Shown here: piece by piece, positions 8,643 to 17,178 of the stretch
How positions within the stretch are numbered: position 1 is the first letter of the stretch
Layout of the letters: each line of letters starts with the position of its first letter
Position numbers and translations under genes: made by a program
Assembly (NCBI RefSeq): GCF_026341275.1
Contig: NZ_JAIFZO010000002.1
Location: 8,090,118 to 8,154,117 of the forward strand
Origin: Streptomyces ortus
Lineage (GTDB): Bacteria; Actinomycetota; Actinomycetes; Streptomycetales; Streptomycetaceae
Length of the DNA stretch: 64,000 bases
Direction: 5' to 3'
The notes under the pieces: generated by a model
What the model was told of the DNA's origin: nothing
The model's database searches: none
The model's input: only the letters and a program-made list of their open reading frames with translations

Positions 8643-8654
8643 TACGCTTAGTAA
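8643..8654 (+). promoter_or_regulatory. Possible -10 element of a leaderless transcript
   Basis: TACGCT lies 7 nt before the ATG of the KAS III gene, and no Shine-Dalgarno is visible between it and the start. That spacing fits transcription starting at or next to the ATG. No convincing -35 hexamer is seen. Confidence 0.3.
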
Positions 8655-9695
8655 ATGAACGTTTCGAGTGCGGGACTCCTTGAACCGCAGGGGCCGGCCG
8701 CGGTGGTGACGGGTGTGGGCTCCCATCTGCCACCCCGCCGCGTGACCAACGACGAGCTGTGCTCCCGGCTGGACAGCAGCGACGCGTGGATCCGGGAGAG
8801 AATCGGCATCCAGGAACGCCGCCGCGCGGACCCGGAGGTCTCCACGGGGGACCTGGCCGTGGAAGCCTCGCGGCGGGCGATGCGGTCCGCCGGTGTCACG
8901 GACGTCGACGCCCTCGTCCTGGCCACGACCACCCCGGACCACCACTGCCCCGCCACCGCGCCCGCGGTCGCCCACCGGCTCGGCCTGCGCGACACGATCG
9001 CCTTCGACGTCACCGCGGGCTGCGCGGGATTCGTGTACGCGTCCGCCGTCGCCGCCGGCCTCATCAGCGCGGGCAGCGCCCGCCGGGTCCTCGTCGTGGG
9101 CGCGGAGACGATGTCGGCCATCATCGACTCGGACGACCGTGCGACGGCCCCGCTCTTCGGCGACGGCGCGGGAGCCATGGTCCTGGAGGCCGGGCTCGCG
9201 GGACAGGACGGCAGCCTCGGAGCCTTCGCCTGGGGAAGCGACGGTTCACTCGCCGACGCCATCGTCATCCCGGCCGGCGGAGCCCGCGAGCGTGACCGGC
9301 GGGACACCGCGCCCGCGGGCGACTTCTTCGTTCACATGCGCGGAAACGAGGTCTTCCGGCACGCGGTGCGCCGGATGAGCCAGGCCGCCCGGGACGCGGC
9401 ACAGGCCGCCGGATGGACGCTCGACGAGGTCGACCGGCTGATCGTCCACCAGGCCAACGGGCGCATCGCCGCCTCCGTGGCCGACGCCCTCGGCATCCCG
9501 CCCGAGCGCACGCCCTCGAACATCGCCCAGGTCGGCAACACCGCGGCGGCCTCCGTCCCGCTGCTGCTCGCCCACGCCGCGGACGAGGGCCAACTGAAAC
9601 CTGGACACCGCGTGCTCGTTGTCGCTTTCGGCAGCGGGCTCGCCTGGGCCGCCACCAGCCTCGTCTGGCCACCCGGCATCACCGCGGAGCTGTAG
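8655..9695 (+). CDS. 3-oxoacyl-ACP synthase III (KAS III/FabH-like)
   Basis: A 346-residue thiolase-fold condensing enzyme. The catalytic triad is intact: Cys123 (DVTAGCAGFVYA), His265 (IVHQANGRI) and Asn295 (AQVGNTAAAS). KAS III enzymes condense an acyl-CoA or acyl-ACP with malonyl-ACP. The neighbour genes are an ACP (45 bp downstream) and an alpha/beta hydrolase, not the primary fab cluster, so a dedicated small acyl product is more likely than housekeeping fatty acid synthesis. Some KAS III relatives instead form esters or amides, so acyl transfer is an alternative. Confidence 0.9.
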   Translation: MNVSSAGLLEPQGPAAVVTGVGSHLPPRRVTNDELCSRLDSSDAWIRERIGIQERRRADPEVSTGDLAVEASRRAMRSAGVTDVDALVLATTTPDHHCPATAPAVAHRLGLRDTIAFDVTAGCAGFVYASAVAAGLISAGSARRVLVVGAETMSAIIDSDDRATAPLFGDGAGAMVLEAGLAGQDGSLGAFAWGSDGSLADAIVIPAGGARERDRRDTAPAGDFFVHMRGNEVFRHAVRRMSQAARDAAQAAGWTLDEVDRLIVHQANGRIAASVADALGIPPERTPSNIAQVGNTAAASVPLLLAHAADEGQLKPGHRVLVVAFGSGLAWAATSLVWPPGITAEL

Positions 9696-9740
9696 AGATC
9701 CATCAGCCCGGGACCGTAGGAACGTAAGGAAGCGAAGCAC

Positions 9741-9974
9741 GTGCTGGAAGAACTCAAAGGCATCCTCACGGCGCAGGCGGGACTGCCCTCCGCGCCCATC
9801 ACCGCCGACGCGACCCTGGCCGACGCCGGCATCGACTCCATGGCGGTGACCGTGCTGTCCATGCAACTGGAGGACCGCATGGGCCTGTTCCTCACCGAGG
9901 ACGAACTGGCGTGCGCCCCCACCGTCAACGCCCTGGCCGACCTCATCGCGAGCCGAGCCGCCGGGAACGCGTGA
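9741..9974 (+). CDS. Acyl carrier protein
   Basis: A 77-residue ACP with the phosphopantetheine site G-I-D-S-M (Ser33). In primary ACPs this is D-S-L. GTG start with AAGGA about 10 nt upstream. Its TGA overlaps the ATG of the next gene by one base (TGATG), implying translational coupling. It presumably carries the chain made by the preceding KAS III to the following hydrolase or transferase. Its size and acidic character are typical. Confidence 0.92.
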   Translation: MLEELKGILTAQAGLPSAPITADATLADAGIDSMAVTVLSMQLEDRMGLFLTEDELACAPTVNALADLIASRAAGNA

Positions 9975-10945
9975 TGCCGACCGTCCCCGCCGTGTGGAAC
10001 GCGCCCGAGTGGACCGCGCCCGAGAAGACCAGGGAGGAGCTCGTACCCCTGGAATGGCGTGGCCTGCGCTACACCTGCCGCGTCGTCACCTCGGACCGGC
10101 CCCCGGTCACCGAGCCCCTGCTCCTGCTCGGCGGCGCCCTCCAGGACATGTACGCGTGGCCCCGGCTGGAGCGCAGGCTCAGCGCGCGGATGCCGCTGGT
10201 CTTCGTCGACCTGCCCGGCGTCGGAACGGCCGACGACCTGCCCGCCGAACAGGGCTTCGACGCGCTCGCCGAGGCCGCCCTGCTGGTCACCGACCGGCTC
10301 GGGTTCGACCGGGTCAACCTCCTGGGCGCCTCGTACGGCGCGCCGATCGCCTACCGTGCCGCGCTGAGCCGGCCGGCGCGGGTCGCACGGCTCGTCCTGG
10401 CGGGGGCCACGCACCGGATGAACCCGCGCCTGGTGTCCGACTGCGAGCAGGTGTGGAGTGCGCGTGCCGCCCTCGCGGACGACGTCGACGGGACCCTCTC
10501 GGACTCCGGCTCGCACGAGATCGCGGGCCGCGCCGTCGCCACGCTGCTGAACACCGCTCTGCGGGACCAGGTCTCCCAGGCGGCCACCGTGGCCCGGATG
10601 CTGCACCGGCAGTTCGCCCGCATCACCCCGGCCGCGGCCCGCCGCCACGCCGTCTGCCACCGACGCCTGCTCGCCGCGGACCCGCTTCCGGCCGAGCGCA
10701 TCGACGCGGTGCGCGCGCTGGTGTTCACCGGCGAGCACGACGACGTCAGCACACCGGACGAGAACCGTGCCGTGGCAGCCGCCATCGCCGATTCGATTTT
10801 CCTCCTGGTCCGCGACGCCGACCACATGGTGCACCTGGAACGGGAAGCCGAGTACGCCGACCTGATCCTGCGCTTCCTCACCGACCTCCCGCTCGACGAC
10901 CTTCCCTACACGACCGCACCCGAACGGCTCGGGGCGGTTCGGTAG
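9974..10945 (+). CDS. Alpha/beta hydrolase coupled to KAS III and ACP
   Basis: A 323-residue alpha/beta-hydrolase. The nucleophile elbow is G-A-S-Y-G (LLGASYGAPIAYRAA), the acid is probably in FTGEHDDVSTP, and the catalytic His is in DADHMVHLE. The order of elements (LLLLGGALQDMYAW oxyanion segment, FVDLPGVG, nucleophile, acid, His) resembles RhlA-type acyltransferases as well as thioesterases. Coupling to an ACP suggests it works on ACP-bound acyl groups, releasing them or joining them. Start is ATG 9974, overlapping the ACP stop. The gene ends at a strong terminator, so the operon is three genes. Confidence 0.85.
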   Translation: MPTVPAVWNAPEWTAPEKTREELVPLEWRGLRYTCRVVTSDRPPVTEPLLLLGGALQDMYAWPRLERRLSARMPLVFVDLPGVGTADDLPAEQGFDALAEAALLVTDRLGFDRVNLLGASYGAPIAYRAALSRPARVARLVLAGATHRMNPRLVSDCEQVWSARAALADDVDGTLSDSGSHEIAGRAVATLLNTALRDQVSQAATVARMLHRQFARITPAAARRHAVCHRRLLAADPLPAERIDAVRALVFTGEHDDVSTPDENRAVAAAIADSIFLLVRDADHMVHLEREAEYADLILRFLTDLPLDDLPYTTAPERLGAVR

Positions 10946-10970
10946 CGGTCGGTGGCCCGCACACACGGCA

Positions 10971-11007
10971 CCGCCCGCCCGGACCATGGCACGGTCCGGG
11001 CGGGCGG
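10971..11007. terminator. Bidirectional terminator
   Basis: A perfect 15-bp G+C-only stem apart from one A-T pair (10971-10985 with 10993-11007) and a 7-nt loop lie between convergent stops at 10945 and 11048. Confidence 0.85.
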
Positions 11008-11047
11008 GCTGTCAGGCCGACTGGAGGTCAGGCGGCGCCGAGGGGCG

Positions 11048-13327
11048 TCACGGAGTGATGCGCCACTGCTGGATGTAACCCACGTCGATCGCCGCCACGT
11101 CACGCACCCGCAACGTCCACGTGCCGTCGACGGGCTGCGCCGAGGCGTTCACCGTGAAGGTCTGGTCCACGTTGTCCGCCGAGCCGCCGCTGCGGTTCAG
11201 CAGCGAGTACACGGTTCCGTTCGGGCCCACCAGATCGACCGTCAGGTCGCCCCGGTAGGTGTGGACGATCTTGACGTACACCTCGGTCGTCGCCGAGGCG
11301 TTGCCCGGGCGGCCCGAGATGGTGATGGGCGACTCGACCGCGGCACCGTTGTCGGGGATGTCGACACGGGTGGAGTTGCCGTAGATGTTCGCCACGCGCC
11401 ACTCGAAGGTGTCGGAGGCGGTCGAGCCCGTGCCGTCGGTGACCGTCACGGTCACCTCGCTGGTGCCGATGGCGGTCGGGACTCCGGAGATCAGTCCGCT
11501 GTCACTCGCGGTCAGCCCGTCGGGCAGGCCGGTGACCTCGTAGGTCAGGGGCGAGTCCGAGTTGGTGGTGTAGGCCTCGATCTGCAGGGACACGTCCTGG
11601 CCGACGCCGGAGAGCTGGTCGCCGATCGGGGAGAGGTTGGTCCCGAGCGCGATGCGGTCGCCGACGTTGATGCCCGCCCAGGCGGCGGCCACGGCGAGGT
11701 AGGTGTCGCTGTACGCCCCGAAGAGATCGGTCGCGGCCTGCAGCGTCGCGGTCCTGGCACCCGCGTAGTTGGTCGACGAGGTCATGTACGTCGACAGCGC
11801 GCGGTACCAGATGTCGGCCGCGTTCTCGATGCCGATGCCGGCCACCGCCACACCGTCGACGGTCGGGCTGTCGTAGTCGACGCCGTTGACGGTCTTCGCT
11901 CCGCTGCCCTCGGACAGCAGGTAGAAGAAGTGGTTCGCGGGCCCGGAGGAGTAGTGGACGTCGATGCCGCCCAGCGAGGCGTCCCAGTAGTCGCGGGACG
12001 CGCCGTCCTTGGAGGGCTTGTCCATGTAGCGCAGCGGCGTGCCGTCGCCGTTGATGTCGATCTTCTCGCCGACCAGGTAGTCGGGGACGTCCGCCTCCAG
12101 ACCGGCGTTGAACTCGACGGCCGCGGCGAAGATGTCCGAGGTCGCCTCGTTGAGGCCGCCCGACTCACCGGAGTACGTCAGGTTGGCGGTCGCGGCGGTG
12201 ACGCCGTGGCTCATCTCGTGGGCCGCCACGTCGAGCGACGTCAGCGGCGCCGAGTTGCCCGAGCCGTCCCCGTACGTCATGCAGAAGCAGGAGTCCTGCC
12301 AGAAGGCGTTGACGTAGTTGTTGCCGTAGTGGGCGCGGCTGTAGGCGGCCACCCCGTCGTTGCGGATGCCGTTGCGGTTGTGGACGTTCTTGTAGTAGTC
12401 CCAGGTCGCCGCCGCGCCGAAGGCGACGTCCACGCCGGCGGTCTGCCGGTTGCCCGGAGTGCCGTCACCCCAGACATCGTTGTCATCCGTGAAGAGTGTG
12501 CCCGTGCCGGACGTACCCTGATTCAGGTCGTACGTACGCTGCCCGGCGCGGTCGCCGTCGACGAGCTGGTACGACGAACCGGAGAGCGTGCTGCCGACGG
12601 ACACGTCGCCGTTGTACTGGCCGTGACCCGCTCCCGTGTGCACGCCCTCGAACTCGGCGGCGACCTTCCCGGTCTTCGCGTCGGTGACGACGTGCAGCTC
12701 GCTGGGCGTGCCGTCGTCCTGGACCCCTTCGACGACGCTCTCCCAGGCCAGGACCGGCTTGGCGGACCCGGCGGCCCACACCACGAGGCGGGGCTTGCCC
12801 TCGATCGCGGACTTCTTCACATCGGCCGCCTTGCCGACGGCCAGTGCCTTGTCGGCGGCGCCGGTCGCGGAGATCTTCGGCGTGGTCGTCGGCACCGTGA
12901 TGGTGGCGCGAGTCGCCTTGGAGGTGGTGGTCCGGCCCTTCTTCACGTGCAGCACCAGGTCGCCGCCGAGGACCGGCAGGCCCGCGTACGTGCGCTCGTA
13001 CCGGGTGTGGGTCGTGCCGTCGGCGTCCTTGACGACATCCTTGACGACGAGCTTCTCGCGGGAGCCGAGGCCCAGTTGCTTCGCCGTGTCACCGGACTCG
13101 GCGGTGGCGCTCTTGAGCAGCGCGGTGCGCGCGGCGGGTGACAGGGCGGGCTGGGCGGCCGCGGCGCGCGGTGTGGCGACGATCTTCGAGGGGCCGGAAC
13201 CGGGGTCGGCGGGTGCGGCGGACACGGGTGCGCCCTGGACGCCGAGGACGAGCAGCGAACTCGCGGTGGTGAGGGCGAGAGCCGCGGCGCGTCTGCGCCG
13301 GTGGGTGAAGCGATGGGGCCCGGACAA
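11048..13327 (-). CDS. Secreted M4 (thermolysin-like) metalloprotease with P domain
   Basis: A 759-residue exported protease. Order: Sec signal (RRRRAAALALTTASSLLVLG, ~9-40), FTP/PepSY propeptide (~60-250), M4 catalytic domain with zinc motif H-E-M-S-H (~370-374) and third ligand in G-G-L-N-E-A-T-S-D (~394), active-site His in SGPANHFFYLL, an Ig-like putative carbohydrate/protein-binding segment (~560-645), and a proprotein-convertase P domain (~650-759). The start is an in-frame TTG at 13327: AGGAGG is 8 nt upstream and it opens directly onto the signal peptide. The same frame stays open to 14440 but that extension overlaps the esterase gene. Zymogen maturation is expected. Confidence 0.93.
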   Translation of the reverse strand: MSGPHRFTHRRRRAAALALTTASSLLVLGVQGAPVSAAPADPGSGPSKIVATPRAAAAQPALSPAARTALLKSATAESGDTAKQLGLGSREKLVVKDVVKDADGTTHTRYERTYAGLPVLGGDLVLHVKKGRTTTSKATRATITVPTTTPKISATGAADKALAVGKAADVKKSAIEGKPRLVVWAAGSAKPVLAWESVVEGVQDDGTPSELHVVTDAKTGKVAAEFEGVHTGAGHGQYNGDVSVGSTLSGSSYQLVDGDRAGQRTYDLNQGTSGTGTLFTDDNDVWGDGTPGNRQTAGVDVAFGAAATWDYYKNVHNRNGIRNDGVAAYSRAHYGNNYVNAFWQDSCFCMTYGDGSGNSAPLTSLDVAAHEMSHGVTAATANLTYSGESGGLNEATSDIFAAAVEFNAGLEADVPDYLVGEKIDINGDGTPLRYMDKPSKDGASRDYWDASLGGIDVHYSSGPANHFFYLLSEGSGAKTVNGVDYDSPTVDGVAVAGIGIENAADIWYRALSTYMTSSTNYAGARTATLQAATDLFGAYSDTYLAVAAAWAGINVGDRIALGTNLSPIGDQLSGVGQDVSLQIEAYTTNSDSPLTYEVTGLPDGLTASDSGLISGVPTAIGTSEVTVTVTDGTGSTASDTFEWRVANIYGNSTRVDIPDNGAAVESPITISGRPGNASATTEVYVKIVHTYRGDLTVDLVGPNGTVYSLLNRSGGSADNVDQTFTVNASAQPVDGTWTLRVRDVAAIDVGYIQQWRITP

Positions 13328-13674
13328 TGTCTTCTCCTCCTGCGACGGCCGGCGTCTGGTGGACACCGGCGGTGAGCGGGCCGACGGGGTACGGCCGGCC
13401 CTGAACGGGGTGGAGCGGGAAGAAGCGCGGCACGAGGTGCACACAAAGGTGCCGGAAACCTCGGAGGCGCGTGAGACGTGGGGGTACGGGGGATGTGTGA
13501 GTGGGGGGTGTGAGGGTGTGAACGAAGGGTGAACGTTCGACAGCAGAGTGACATCCGAGGCACAGGTTGTCAGGGATGTGACAAGACAACGGCTTGAATT
13601 GGCCATTGCTTGCTGGGAGTTCGTCACCTGTGGCACATGTTTTCGGCCGCGCGGCCTTCGCGCCGGCGCCGAGG
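13328..13674. other. Protease upstream region with operator candidate
   Basis: This gene-free stretch holds the promoter of the minus-strand protease. Near the gene the plus strand is G-rich with GGGTGTGA-like repeats (13495-13535). TTGTCA (13567-13572) and TGACAA (13579-13584) form a 6-bp inverted repeat with a 6-bp spacer, about 240 bp before the TTG start. No sigma-factor hexamers are convincing. Confidence 0.4.
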
Positions 13675-14688
13675 TCATACGGCGCGCTCTCGCAGTGTCC
13701 GGGCGAGCCAGTCGGTACGGGTCCTGCGGGCCGTGACCGAGAGGAGCGCCTGGGGGAAGAGGGCGTCGAATCCGTGGAATCCGCCCGCCCAGACGTGGAG
13801 TTCGGCCTGGCCGCCGGCCGCCCAGATGCGGCAGGCGTAGTCGGTGTCCTCGTCGCGGAAGACCTCGGCCGAGCCGGTGTCGATGTAGGCGGCCGGCAGG
13901 CCCGAGAGGTCGTCGGCCCGCGCGGGGGAGGCGTACGGGGGCACGTCCGCACCGCTGAGGCCCCCGGGGTCCCCATGGCCGTCGAGGCCGCCGTGGCCGT
14001 CGAGGCCGCCGAGGAGGGCACGCCAGGCGAACTCGTTCATCTCGCGGGTCCAGACGCCGGGACCGCCGGCGTACTGGCGGCTGGAGACGCTGGTGTTGCG
14101 ATGGTCGAGCATGGGGCAGATCAGTATCTGCCCGGCGATCGCCGGGCCCCCGAGGTCGCGGGCCAGCAGCGCGACCCCGGCCGCGAGGCCACCGCCCGCG
14201 CTGGCACCGGCGACGATGATCCGGCCGGCGTCGATACCGAGATCCTCCGCGTGCTCGGCGATCCAGAGCAGCCCCTGATAGCAGTCCTCGACCGGAGTCG
14301 TACCGGTGAACTCCGGTGCGAGCCGGTAGTCCACGGAGACCACGACCGCACCGAACTCGTCGAGCCACTCCAAGGGGATGTCGATCTGGGAGAAGCGATC
14401 GCCCATGATCATTCCGCCGCCGTGCATCCAGTAGACGCAAGGCGAGGCGGTGGTGGGATCGGCATTCGCGGGGGTGAAGACCGACAGGGGGAGCGGAGTG
14501 CCGTCCTCGGCAGGGACGGTGACCGTACGGTGGCCGGCCCGCCGGTGCGCGAGCAGGAAGTCGACGGGGGTGGCGGGGAACTGGCGCAGCTGCGCGAGGA
14601 CGTCCGGGGTGAGGTGCGGGATCAGTGGCATGTCGGCCAGCAGCGCGCGCAGTTCGGGGTCGAGGTCGGGTCGGGCTGTGGTGGTCAT
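13675..14688 (-). CDS. HSL-family alpha/beta hydrolase (esterase/lipase)
   Basis: A 337-residue hormone-sensitive-lipase-type esterase. It has the oxyanion motif H-G-G-G (~89-92), nucleophile G-A-S-A-G (~162-166; G-D-S-A-G is commoner), acid in DTGSAEVFRDED and His in GGFHGFD. ATG 14688 starts M-T-T-T-A-R. An 18-bp perfect tandem duplication encodes G-L-D-G-H-G twice between the nucleophile and acid segments. It lies 122 bp downstream of the ABM monooxygenase in the same direction, and both are probably driven by the promoter inside the inverted repeat at 15211-15248. Confidence 0.9.
   Translation of the reverse strand: MTTTARPDLDPELRALLADMPLIPHLTPDVLAQLRQFPATPVDFLLAHRRAGHRTVTVPAEDGTPLPLSVFTPANADPTTASPCVYWMHGGGMIMGDRFSQIDIPLEWLDEFGAVVVSVDYRLAPEFTGTTPVEDCYQGLLWIAEHAEDLGIDAGRIIVAGASAGGGLAAGVALLARDLGGPAIAGQILICPMLDHRNTSVSSRQYAGGPGVWTREMNEFAWRALLGGLDGHGGLDGHGDPGGLSGADVPPYASPARADDLSGLPAAYIDTGSAEVFRDEDTDYACRIWAAGGQAELHVWAGGFHGFDALFPQALLSVTARRTRTDWLARTLRERAV
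13976..14011 (-). repeat. 18-bp perfect tandem duplication in the esterase gene
   Basis: Two identical 18-bp copies (13976-13993 and 13994-14011) encode the repeated G-L-D-G-H-G segment. The frame is kept. Confidence 0.9.
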
Positions 14689-14810
14689 GGTCTTCGCCTC
14701 TCGTGGCAACTGGGAAGTGAAAAGTGGCAAGCGGGAAATGTGAAGTGCGACGTGCTGGCTGTGGGCTGTGGGCCGGGGGGTGGTTGACCGGCGTGCTCGG
14801 CGTGCCGCGG

Positions 14811-15128
14811 TCAGAAGGCGGCCTTGCCCCGGACCGGGACGTAGTCGGTGTACGCGGACTCCCCGGCCAGCAGCCCGTCGATCGCGGCCACGATGGCCTG
14901 CGCCGCCTCGCCGGCGAAGATCCGGTGATGGTCCTCCTCGCTGCTCCACCCTTCGGTGACCTGGACGACGTCGGGGTCGGACGCGGAGCGGGAGACGAGG
15001 TAGGCGACGCAGTGTTCGCTCGCGCCGGGGCTGCCCTCGTCCAGGCCGGTGAGCAACAGGTCGACCAGCCGGTCGCCCATCCCGGGCTTGGCGGTGAGCA
15101 CGGCGTTGAACCCGTAAGTGGCGATCAT
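14811..15128 (-). CDS. Antibiotic-biosynthesis-monooxygenase (ABM) domain protein
   Basis: A 105-residue ferredoxin-like single-domain protein of the ABM family (putative quinol monooxygenases). The opening strand A-V-L-T-A-K-P-G-M-G-D and Y-L-V-S-R-S-A-S-D-P-D are typical. A purine-rich GAGAGGAAA precedes ATG 15128. It is first in a two-gene unit with the esterase and lies directly downstream of one copy of the inverted repeat flanking the AraC gene, so it is a likely target of that regulator. Confidence 0.85.
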   Translation of the reverse strand: MIATYGFNAVLTAKPGMGDRLVDLLLTGLDEGSPGASEHCVAYLVSRSASDPDVVQVTEGWSSEEDHHRIFAGEAAQAIVAAIDGLLAGESAYTDYVPVRGKAAF

Positions 15129-15210
15129 GGGACGGTTTCCTCTCAGTCTTCTTCACAGATGGAGCACCAGGCGCGGTGCTGATTCCATTGAAGCGAGCTG
15201 ACCTGCGGAA

Positions 15211-15248
15211 ACGTTAGAACGATGCTCTTCGCTGCCTGCACAATCCTC
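15211..15248 (-). promoter_or_regulatory. 38-bp repeat, left copy, in front of the ABM-esterase unit
   Basis: A perfect inverted match to 16222-16259, followed on the gene side by about 30 bp of lower similarity. Each copy reads in the same direction relative to the gene it precedes, so this looks like a duplicated promoter-operator for the AraC regulator lying between the copies. Confidence 0.7.
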
Positions 15249-15292
15249 GCTACGGCCGGAGCCGCGAGGCCGAATGGTGCTGCAATGGACCC

Positions 15293-16198
15293 ATGTGCCT
15301 CGAAGAACTCCGGACTCTGCTGGACCGGCACGCCCGGCCCGACTGGACGACCGCCGTCGACGGCGTCCTGATCTCCAAGGTCGACCGGCCGGATCCGCCC
15401 GCGCCCTCCATGTCGGGCACGGTGCTCGCCGTCATCGCCCAGGGCGCCAAACGCCTCGCGCTGGGCGACCGGGTCTACGAGTACGGCGCCGGGCAGTACC
15501 TGGTCGCGTCCGTGGACCTGCCTGTCACCGGCCAGTTCATCCGGGTCGAACCCGAGCGGCCGGCACTCGGTTTCGGGCTCGCACTGGAACCGTCCGATGT
15601 CGCCGAACTGCTGTTGCGGGCCGGTCCTTGGGGCAACCCCCGCGCGGACGGCGGAGCGCCCTCGGCGATGGCGGTCAGCGACGCCTCGCCCGCTCTGCTC
15701 GACGCGGTGGTCCGGATGGTGCACCTGCTCGACGAGCCCCGCGACCGCGCCGTCCTGGCCCCGCTCGTCAAACGGGAGATCCTGTGGCGTGTCATCACCG
15801 GCGAGCAGGGCGCGACGGTCCGCCAACTCGGCCTGGCGGACAGCAGGTTGAACCATGTCTCCCGGGCGGTCGGCTGGATCCGCGAGCACTACGCGGAACC
15901 CTTCCGGGTCGAGGACGTGGCACGGATGTCCGGCATGAGCGTCTCCGCCTTCTACCGCAACTTCCAGGCGGTGACCGCGATGAGCCCCATCCAGTTCCAG
16001 AAGCAGATCCGGCTGCAGGAGGCCCGGCTGCTGCTCGCCACCCACCCGGGCGAGGTCACCGGGGTCGGCCGGCGCGTCGGCTACGACAATCCGTCACAGT
16101 TCAGCCGCGAGTACCGCCGTCAGTTCGGCGCGCCCCCGAGCCAGGACGCGGTCCGCCTGCGCGACGCCGTAAGCACTCCGGCGGGCGTACTGCCGTAG
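15293..16198 (+). CDS. AraC-family regulator with AraC-type N-terminal cupin domain
   Basis: A 301-residue regulator. The N-terminal half (~20-175) is the AraC_N cupin-like domain (LAVIAQGAKRLALGDRVYEY). The C-terminal half carries two HTH units (FRVEDVARMSGMSVSAFYRN and the closing V-G-Y-D-N-P-S-Q-F-S-R-E-Y) at ~205-290. Such regulators commonly control adjacent SDR or aldo/keto reductase genes. Here the gene sits between two copies of a 38-bp inverted repeat that face the outward neighbours. Inducer unknown. Confidence 0.92.
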   Translation: MCLEELRTLLDRHARPDWTTAVDGVLISKVDRPDPPAPSMSGTVLAVIAQGAKRLALGDRVYEYGAGQYLVASVDLPVTGQFIRVEPERPALGFGLALEPSDVAELLLRAGPWGNPRADGGAPSAMAVSDASPALLDAVVRMVHLLDEPRDRAVLAPLVKREILWRVITGEQGATVRQLGLADSRLNHVSRAVGWIREHYAEPFRVEDVARMSGMSVSAFYRNFQAVTAMSPIQFQKQIRLQEARLLLATHPGEVTGVGRRVGYDNPSQFSREYRRQFGAPPSQDAVRLRDAVSTPAGVLP

Positions 16199-16221
16199 GC
16201 GCATCCGGCCAGGGTGGCCGG

Positions 16222-16259
16222 GAGGATTGTGCAGGCAGCGAAGAGCATCGTTCTAACGT
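16222..16259 (+). promoter_or_regulatory. 38-bp repeat, right copy, in front of the truncated SDR gene
   Basis: A perfect inverted match to 15211-15248. It ends about 56 bp before the ATG at 16316 and reads towards the SDR gene, mirroring the left copy relative to its own gene. Confidence 0.7.
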
Positions 16260-16315
16260 CTTCGCAGCTCAAAGCGCTTCACTGGGAATGTCGGTTCTTC
16301 CGCGGGGAGGAGGAA

Positions 16316-16876
16316 ATGGCGGCGGGACCCCTCGACGTACTGGTCAACAACGCCGGTGTCCCGATGATCGGTGTGTTCGAGGGGACCCCCATGGCCCGGG
16401 TGCGGGAGGTCTTCGAGACCAATACGTTCGGCGTGATGGCCGTGACACAGGCGGTGCTGCCCCAGTTCCGTGAGCACGGCTCCGGCGTGGTGGTCAACGT
16501 GACGTCCAGCGTCGTGCTGGGTGACATGCCGCTCTCGGCCGTCTACAAGGCGAGCAAGATGGCCGTCGAGGGATTCACCGCGTCCCTCGCACTGGAACTC
16601 GCGCCCCTCGGTGTGCGGGCGAAGACGGTCGAGCCGGGCGCCTGCCTGACGACGAACTTCGCGGCCAGGGCGACGGGCGGCGGGGCCCTGGCCGAACTGA
16701 TCCCCGCTCCCTACGCCCCGTGGGCCGAGAAGGTCATGGCCGACTTCACGGGCCAGGACCTGTTCACCAAGGAGAGCGACGTGGCCGAGACGGTGTGGCG
16801 GGCCGCGCACGACGCGACCGGGCAACTGCGGTTCCCCGCGGGACCTGACGCGGTCCGCCTCGCCCAGGCGAAGTGA
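16316..16876 (+). pseudogene. N-terminally truncated short-chain dehydrogenase
   Basis: The 186 residues match an SDR only from the N-N-A-G strand onward (PLDVLVNNAG at the very start; Ser in VTSSVV; Y-K-A-S-K catalytic YxxxK; then P-G-A). The first ~70-75 residues, with the T-G-x-x-x-G-I-G dinucleotide-binding motif, are missing, so it cannot bind NAD(P) normally. A strong GGGGAGGAGG precedes ATG 16316. An out-of-frame ATG at 16289 encodes M-S-V-L, a plausible SDR beginning, suggesting that an internal deletion joined the original start region to the later gene. It may still be translated; pseudogene is the most economical reading. Confidence 0.6.
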
Positions 16877-17178
16877 CAGCTGTTACCGCTGAGAAACAGG
16901 AGCCGGTCGGGTACGAAACATGTATCGCTCAGGTCTGTCCCTATCTGCCGCACCCCTCCTGGGCTTGGAGGTGTCCGTACACCGGGACCGCACGACGCGG
17001 CGGTCACGTACGGACGGCGCGCCTGCGTGCCGACGAACTCGACGCGGCATCGGACCCCGGAGCGGACGGCACGGCAGCCGTACTCGCCCTGTAGACAGCC
17101 CAGTTGACACTGTGCGGACGCCGGGGGCGGCTCACCTAAGATCTCAAGCCGACTGCTTCCATCTGCGGAGGGCTGGGG
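16877..17178. other. Gene-free stretch before the lipoprotein gene
   Basis: About 300 bp with no credible coding sequence and somewhat lower G+C than the flanks. It presumably holds the lipoprotein promoter; no clear hexamers or repeats are seen. Confidence 0.4.

Noticed and set aside
13533..13545. GAACGTTC as an SOS (LexA) box
   Set aside because: The spacing of the half-sites is wrong for the actinobacterial LexA box, and the neighbour is a secreted protease.
13328..14440. Upstream continuation of the metalloprotease frame
   Set aside because: Overlaps the esterase gene, has no protein-like composition, and the TTG at 13327 with AGGAGG begins exactly at the signal peptide.
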